Shown here one piece after another: positions 60,937-64,000 of a DNA stretch of 64,000 nucleotides. The notes beneath the pieces were generated by a model, which was not told the origin of the DNA, ran no database searches, and was given only the letters and a program-made list of their open reading frames with translations. Source of the DNA: Bacteroidales bacterium (GTDB taxonomy: Bacteria > Bacteroidota > Bacteroidia > Bacteroidales > JAADJA01); NCBI GenBank assembly GCA_016783885.1, contig JADHVR010000007.1, positions 1 to 64,000 of the forward strand, written 5' to 3'. How positions within the stretch are numbered: position 1 is the first letter of the stretch; each line of letters opens with the position of its first letter. Both the position numbers and the translations under genes were made by a program.

Positions 60937-62172
60937 ATGAAATCTTTATCGAGAAGAAAATTTCTTAATCAATCTTTAAAAGGGTTATCAACAGTAATTT
61001 TATCCTCAGCGGTAGCAGGCACTTCAGGATCATTCCTGACATTTTTGAATAGTTGTAAATCGAAAGGAGCAATAACCAGATACATTCCCGAAACAGACAA
61101 ATCTTTCCCTTTGCTTGAAGTAACAGGCAGCTATTACGAAATCGGATACGCTATCGGCAGTTTTTCTAAAAAAGAAATTAATGATGTATTTAATAAGAGG
61201 AAAGATTGGTTTAACGGATTGAAAGAAACGGTAAAAAAAGATAACAAAGAGTTATACGATGGCTTGCTTTTGAAAACACGACAGTATTTCCCTCATTTAA
61301 TTGAAGAAATAAAGGGCATGTCGGAAGGAGCCGGTATTGCTTTCGATGATATGTTCTTAATGAATATAAAGGCTGAAACTGGAGCGCTCAGAGCAAATCA
61401 AAAAGAAGAAACGCCCGGTTGTTCCACGATTTATTATGCAGATAATAATAAAATGTATTGGGTACACAATGAGGATGGCAATGAAGCTAACCGTGGAAAT
61501 ATGTTTGTTGTTAAAGCAACCCCGCCCTCCGGTATTACTTTTATTGTTCTCACTTATCCGGGAATCATTATGGGCAATGGTCCTGGGTTTAATGAGCATG
61601 GAATTGTCCAGGCAACAAATTATATAGCTTCTGCCAGATGGAATATTGGCATTCCAAGATATATATTAGGAAGGGCAGTTCTGGAGGCAAAATCAATTAA
61701 TGAAGCTATAAATATATGTACTCATCCTGAACGTGCATTTGCTTATCACCATAATTTGGCATCAATAAATGATAAGAAGTTTTACTCTGTTGAAGTAACA
61801 CCTGAAAATTATCAAATCTTTGAACCAAATGGGATTTATTTTCACACAAATCATCTGGTATTAAGTAAAACCAAAGATTTTCCGCAAGACAAAGAATATG
61901 TAAACTCATCTTCTCTTTCAAGATATTCGGTAATAAAGGAAAGTATTTCTGATATATCAGGGTTAGACATGATTAATGAACAGGAAATTTTCAGTATTCT
62001 TTCGAGCCATCAAAATAAACCTTTTTCGCCCTGCCGGCATCCCGAAGGAAAGGTGACGGGCAGAACTCTCGCAACTGCATTTTTTAACATTAATGAAGGC
62101 TCGCTTAGGCTATACAAAGGAAATCCCTGCATCTCCTATCCTTCAGAAAAATATCAGACATTCATGTTCTAA
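60937..62172 (+). CDS. C45-family peptidase/acyltransferase (Ntn hydrolase) with Tat-like lipoprotein signal
   Basis: 411 residues. The N-terminus SRRKFLNQSLKGLST has a twin-arginine-like motif (Arg 6-Arg 7), a hydrophobic stretch and a lipobox FLNSC (Cys 40). The fold is that of acyl-CoA:6-aminopenicillanate acyltransferase and phospholipase B-like hydrolases. It contains EETPGCSTIYYADNN, whose Gly-Cys is the likely autocleavage site and N-terminal nucleophile (Cys 162), and YWVHNEDGNEANRGN. Downstream LTYPGIIMGNGPGFNEHGIV and HHNLASINDKKFYSVEV follow. It probably hydrolyses amide bonds at the cell envelope. Substrate unknown. Monocistronic. Confidence 0.85.
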   Translation: MKSLSRRKFLNQSLKGLSTVILSSAVAGTSGSFLTFLNSCKSKGAITRYIPETDKSFPLLEVTGSYYEIGYAIGSFSKKEINDVFNKRKDWFNGLKETVKKDNKELYDGLLLKTRQYFPHLIEEIKGMSEGAGIAFDDMFLMNIKAETGALRANQKEETPGCSTIYYADNNKMYWVHNEDGNEANRGNMFVVKATPPSGITFIVLTYPGIIMGNGPGFNEHGIVQATNYIASARWNIGIPRYILGRAVLEAKSINEAINICTHPERAFAYHHNLASINDKKFYSVEVTPENYQIFEPNGIYFHTNHLVLSKTKDFPQDKEYVNSSSLSRYSVIKESISDISGLDMINEQEIFSILSSHQNKPFSPCRHPEGKVTGRTLATAFFNINEGSLRLYKGNPCISYPSEKYQTFMF

Positions 62173-62483
62173 CTGCTTAACCCCAGTATCGGATCTTCCT
62201 GTAACCGATAACTGATTTTTTTCTACCGTTAACTGATTGTAACTTGTTTTTTCTAAAAATTCTTTTATTTTTGTATAGTCGTAATAAATACCGCTATATC
62301 AGGGCAATATGATGGAATAAAATAAAATAATCATTATTCGGGATTCTTTAAGTAAAAATAATTTTAAATTTGTCGAAATTTTTTTTAATAAAAACATACT
62401 TGCAAATAAATAAAAAAGGTGTAACTTGTGCCACTCTTTTTGAAAAGGTATTTCAACAAAAAAAATAATCAAATAATACTGAT
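62173..62483. other. 311-base intergenic region with a candidate promoter
   Basis: Between two plus-strand genes. It holds a short direct repeat (ACCGATAACTGATT then ACCGTTAACTGATT near 62200-62240) and one promoter-like pair, listed separately. Otherwise I see no gene, hairpin or RNA. Confidence 0.6.
62243..62273 (+). promoter_or_regulatory. Candidate promoter for the 62484 gene
   Basis: CTTG at 62243-62246 and TATTTTTG at 62266-62273, 19 bases apart, match the Bacteroidota pattern. The start codon is 211 bases downstream, implying a long leader if used. Confidence 0.5.
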
Positions 62484-64000
62484 ATGAAAAAAAGAATTTT
62501 ACCTATTGTGTTTTTTTCGTTATTAATTGCTGGTTTAACTGCTTTTTCCCTAATTTTTGCTAACCTTAACAATAGCGATGGGAAAAAAGGAATGGTTCTG
62601 GATAATCGAGGAAACCAGAGCATTATCAAAGCGAAGGAATATCTCGCTAAGTTAAGAAACAACCAGCATACCGGATTACTCGATCCACATGATGTAATAA
62701 AAGCAAGGCAGCAGATTGAAGCACAGGCAAATTATAAATCCGGCGCTGCTATCGATTTAGACTGGATTGAAATGGGCCCCGATAATATTGGAGGAAGAAC
62801 AAGGGCTCTCATTTTCGACAATCGCGATCAAAACGGTAACACAATTTATGCAGCAAGTGTTACCGGTGGTGTTTTTAAAACTACTAATCTGGGTACTATA
62901 TGGAATAAAATCAATTTATCAAATGGTACGGCTAACTTAAATGTATCCTGCATGGCACAAACTGATAACGGTACCATCTATGCAGGAACGGGTGAAGGTT
63001 TTAATACCCAGAATTATACAGCTTTAGGAAATATGGGATATGAAGGAGGATTCGTAGGAAAAGGTATTTTTTATTCAGATGGTAACGATGACTTCCATCT
63101 GGTAGAAGGCACACAACCAACCACACACGGCGACACAATTGAATGGGCATACATAAATGAAATTGCTCTTGATACCAAAAACAACAGGCTGTTTGCAGCT
63201 ACTTACAATAGTCTGAAATATGCCGATTTTCCTGACCTGAACAACTGGCAATCTGATTGTAAACATTCGTTGGATAGTATTATCTTTTCCCGCGACATGG
63301 AAATTGATTCTATAATTACCTGCGACACTTTTTGGTTTGAAAATGATCATTTGGTATTTGTTAATCCTATCTATGATATTGACACTACAAAAAATGATAC
63401 AACAAATACCGACCTTGACAGGAAATATATCCCATTTGAAGAATATGGAAATTGTTATGATGTAAAAGTCAGTCCTGATGGATGGATTATTACTGAATTT
63501 AACAATTTAATATATGTTTCCGAAAGCGGGAGTACAAATGAATTTGTAAATCGTTCGACATATCCGGATAATCCTGATGCATTCGGAAAGGATATAATAA
63601 GCCTTAAAACAAATATAACAGTGCTCGATACCTTAGGAAATGTACGTTATGAAGAAACAAATAATTACACGGAAACAGGAGACTGGGCAAATGTTGTAAC
63701 CAACGACAATGGTTATCCATCAAATGAAGATATTGGCAGGGTAGAATTTGCTATTGCTCCTTCCGATCCGAATATTGTTTATGCAATGGCTGCCAGGTCA
63801 TCGTTTCCGAATCCAAATAGTTTACAAAATATATATTTGTCCGAAGATAAAGGTCAAACATGGAGAGTTGTTGCTCCGGGAGGTTCAGAGAGTTTAAATA
63901 TTTTAGGATCAACTTATGGAAACAATTCCTTTTATTATCAGGGCGACTATGACAACACACTTGTTGTTTTCCCGGATGATCCTTACCGGATATTAGCCGG
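62484..64000 (+). CDS. Secreted propeller (VPS10/sortilin-like) protein, partial at 3' end
   Basis: The frame is open from ATG 62484 to the window edge (about 505 codons, no stop). A signal peptide (ILPIVFFSLLIAGLTAFSL) is followed by a helical prosegment and WIEMGPDNIGGRTRALIFDN, then GNTIYAASVTGGVFKTTNLG, the BNR/sortilin-type propeller repeats of Bacteroidota T9SS proteins. Later blades read DIGRVEFAIAPSDPNIVYAM and LSEDKGQTWRVVAPGG. The C-terminus, where a sorting domain would be, is outside the window. Such proteins often bind or degrade extracellular polymers; here no catalytic motif is visible. A promoter-like pair lies at 62243. Confidence 0.85.
   Translation, partial: MKKRILPIVFFSLLIAGLTAFSLIFANLNNSDGKKGMVLDNRGNQSIIKAKEYLAKLRNNQHTGLLDPHDVIKARQQIEAQANYKSGAAIDLDWIEMGPDNIGGRTRALIFDNRDQNGNTIYAASVTGGVFKTTNLGTIWNKINLSNGTANLNVSCMAQTDNGTIYAGTGEGFNTQNYTALGNMGYEGGFVGKGIFYSDGNDDFHLVEGTQPTTHGDTIEWAYINEIALDTKNNRLFAATYNSLKYADFPDLNNWQSDCKHSLDSIIFSRDMEIDSIITCDTFWFENDHLVFVNPIYDIDTTKNDTTNTDLDRKYIPFEEYGNCYDVKVSPDGWIITEFNNLIYVSESGSTNEFVNRSTYPDNPDAFGKDIISLKTNITVLDTLGNVRYEETNNYTETGDWANVVTNDNGYPSNEDIGRVEFAIAPSDPNIVYAMAARSSFPNPNSLQNIYLSEDKGQTWRVVAPGGSESLNILGSTYGNNSFYYQGDYDNTLVVFPDDPYRILA

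Overview
The window is a gene-dense stretch of an AT-rich chromosome from the phylum Bacteroidota, most likely a Bacteroidales-like or related free-living lineage. The evidence is a set of Bacteroidota hallmarks. There are several secreted proteins ending in type IX secretion (T9SS) C-terminal sorting domains. There are GldA-like and PorZ-like proteins and an IspG of about 590 residues carrying the long internal insertion. Promoters have the TAnnTTTG -7 element with an upstream TTTG or TTG about 18-20 bases away, and clear Shine-Dalgarno sequences are rare.

Layout. 1-2.6 kb: 3' end of secA, gldA and a convergent MacB/FtsX permease. 2.7-7.9 kb (minus): a small membrane protein, a FemAB-like acyltransferase translationally coupled to a polysaccharide deacetylase, nadB, and a DUF2442/DUF4160 pair whose DUF4160 member is cut by a stop codon. 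8-12.6 kb: DUF2784, a secreted endonuclease/exonuclease/phosphatase-fold protein and parC. 12.7-17.4 kb is accessory: a broken REP-associated (RAYT-type) transposase containing a 58-bp perfect palindrome, two lipoproteins, the first of three dispersed paralogous T9SS cargo proteins, a small XRE regulator and a nuclease-family remnant. 17.5-21.2 kb (minus): ruvB, a TMTC-like TPR membrane protein and queG. 21.3-25.2 kb (plus): universal stress protein, SPOR protein, SixA-like phosphatase and polyphosphate kinase. 25.3-35.7 kb: a redoxin/PKD T9SS protein, lipA and lipB, then minus-strand porZ-recO-yfhO and ispG.

35.8-41.9 kb is a second accessory region: cargo paralog 2, a secreted trypsin-like protease, a truncated T9SS protein, a Fic protein without the catalytic His, and an SDR remnant. 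41.9-48.7 kb (minus) is a cell-surface polysaccharide operon (flippase, acyltransferase, two GT4, one GT2, methyltransferase, O-antigen ligase). 48.9-55.3 kb: methyltransferase, LolD/MacB-type ATPase, cobalamin adenosyltransferase, DUF2795, a coiled-coil lipoprotein, an hslR-der-era run and initiator tRNA. 55.4-64 kb: cargo paralog 3, an aconitase-type/HD-domain/isocitrate-dehydrogenase-type operon, a C45-family N-terminal-nucleophile hydrolase with a Tat-like lipoprotein signal, and the 5' part of a large propeller protein running off the window.

Housekeeping genes (secA, parC, ruvB, recO, der, era, ispG, nadB, lipAB) alternate with islands of secreted proteins and decayed genes. I see no CRISPR array, rRNA, prophage or intact insertion sequence. 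The most unusual items are the palindrome in the transposase, the three dispersed cargo paralogs, the degenerate HD protein in the TCA-type operon, the His-less Fic protein, and three separate ORFs each interrupted by a single in-frame stop.
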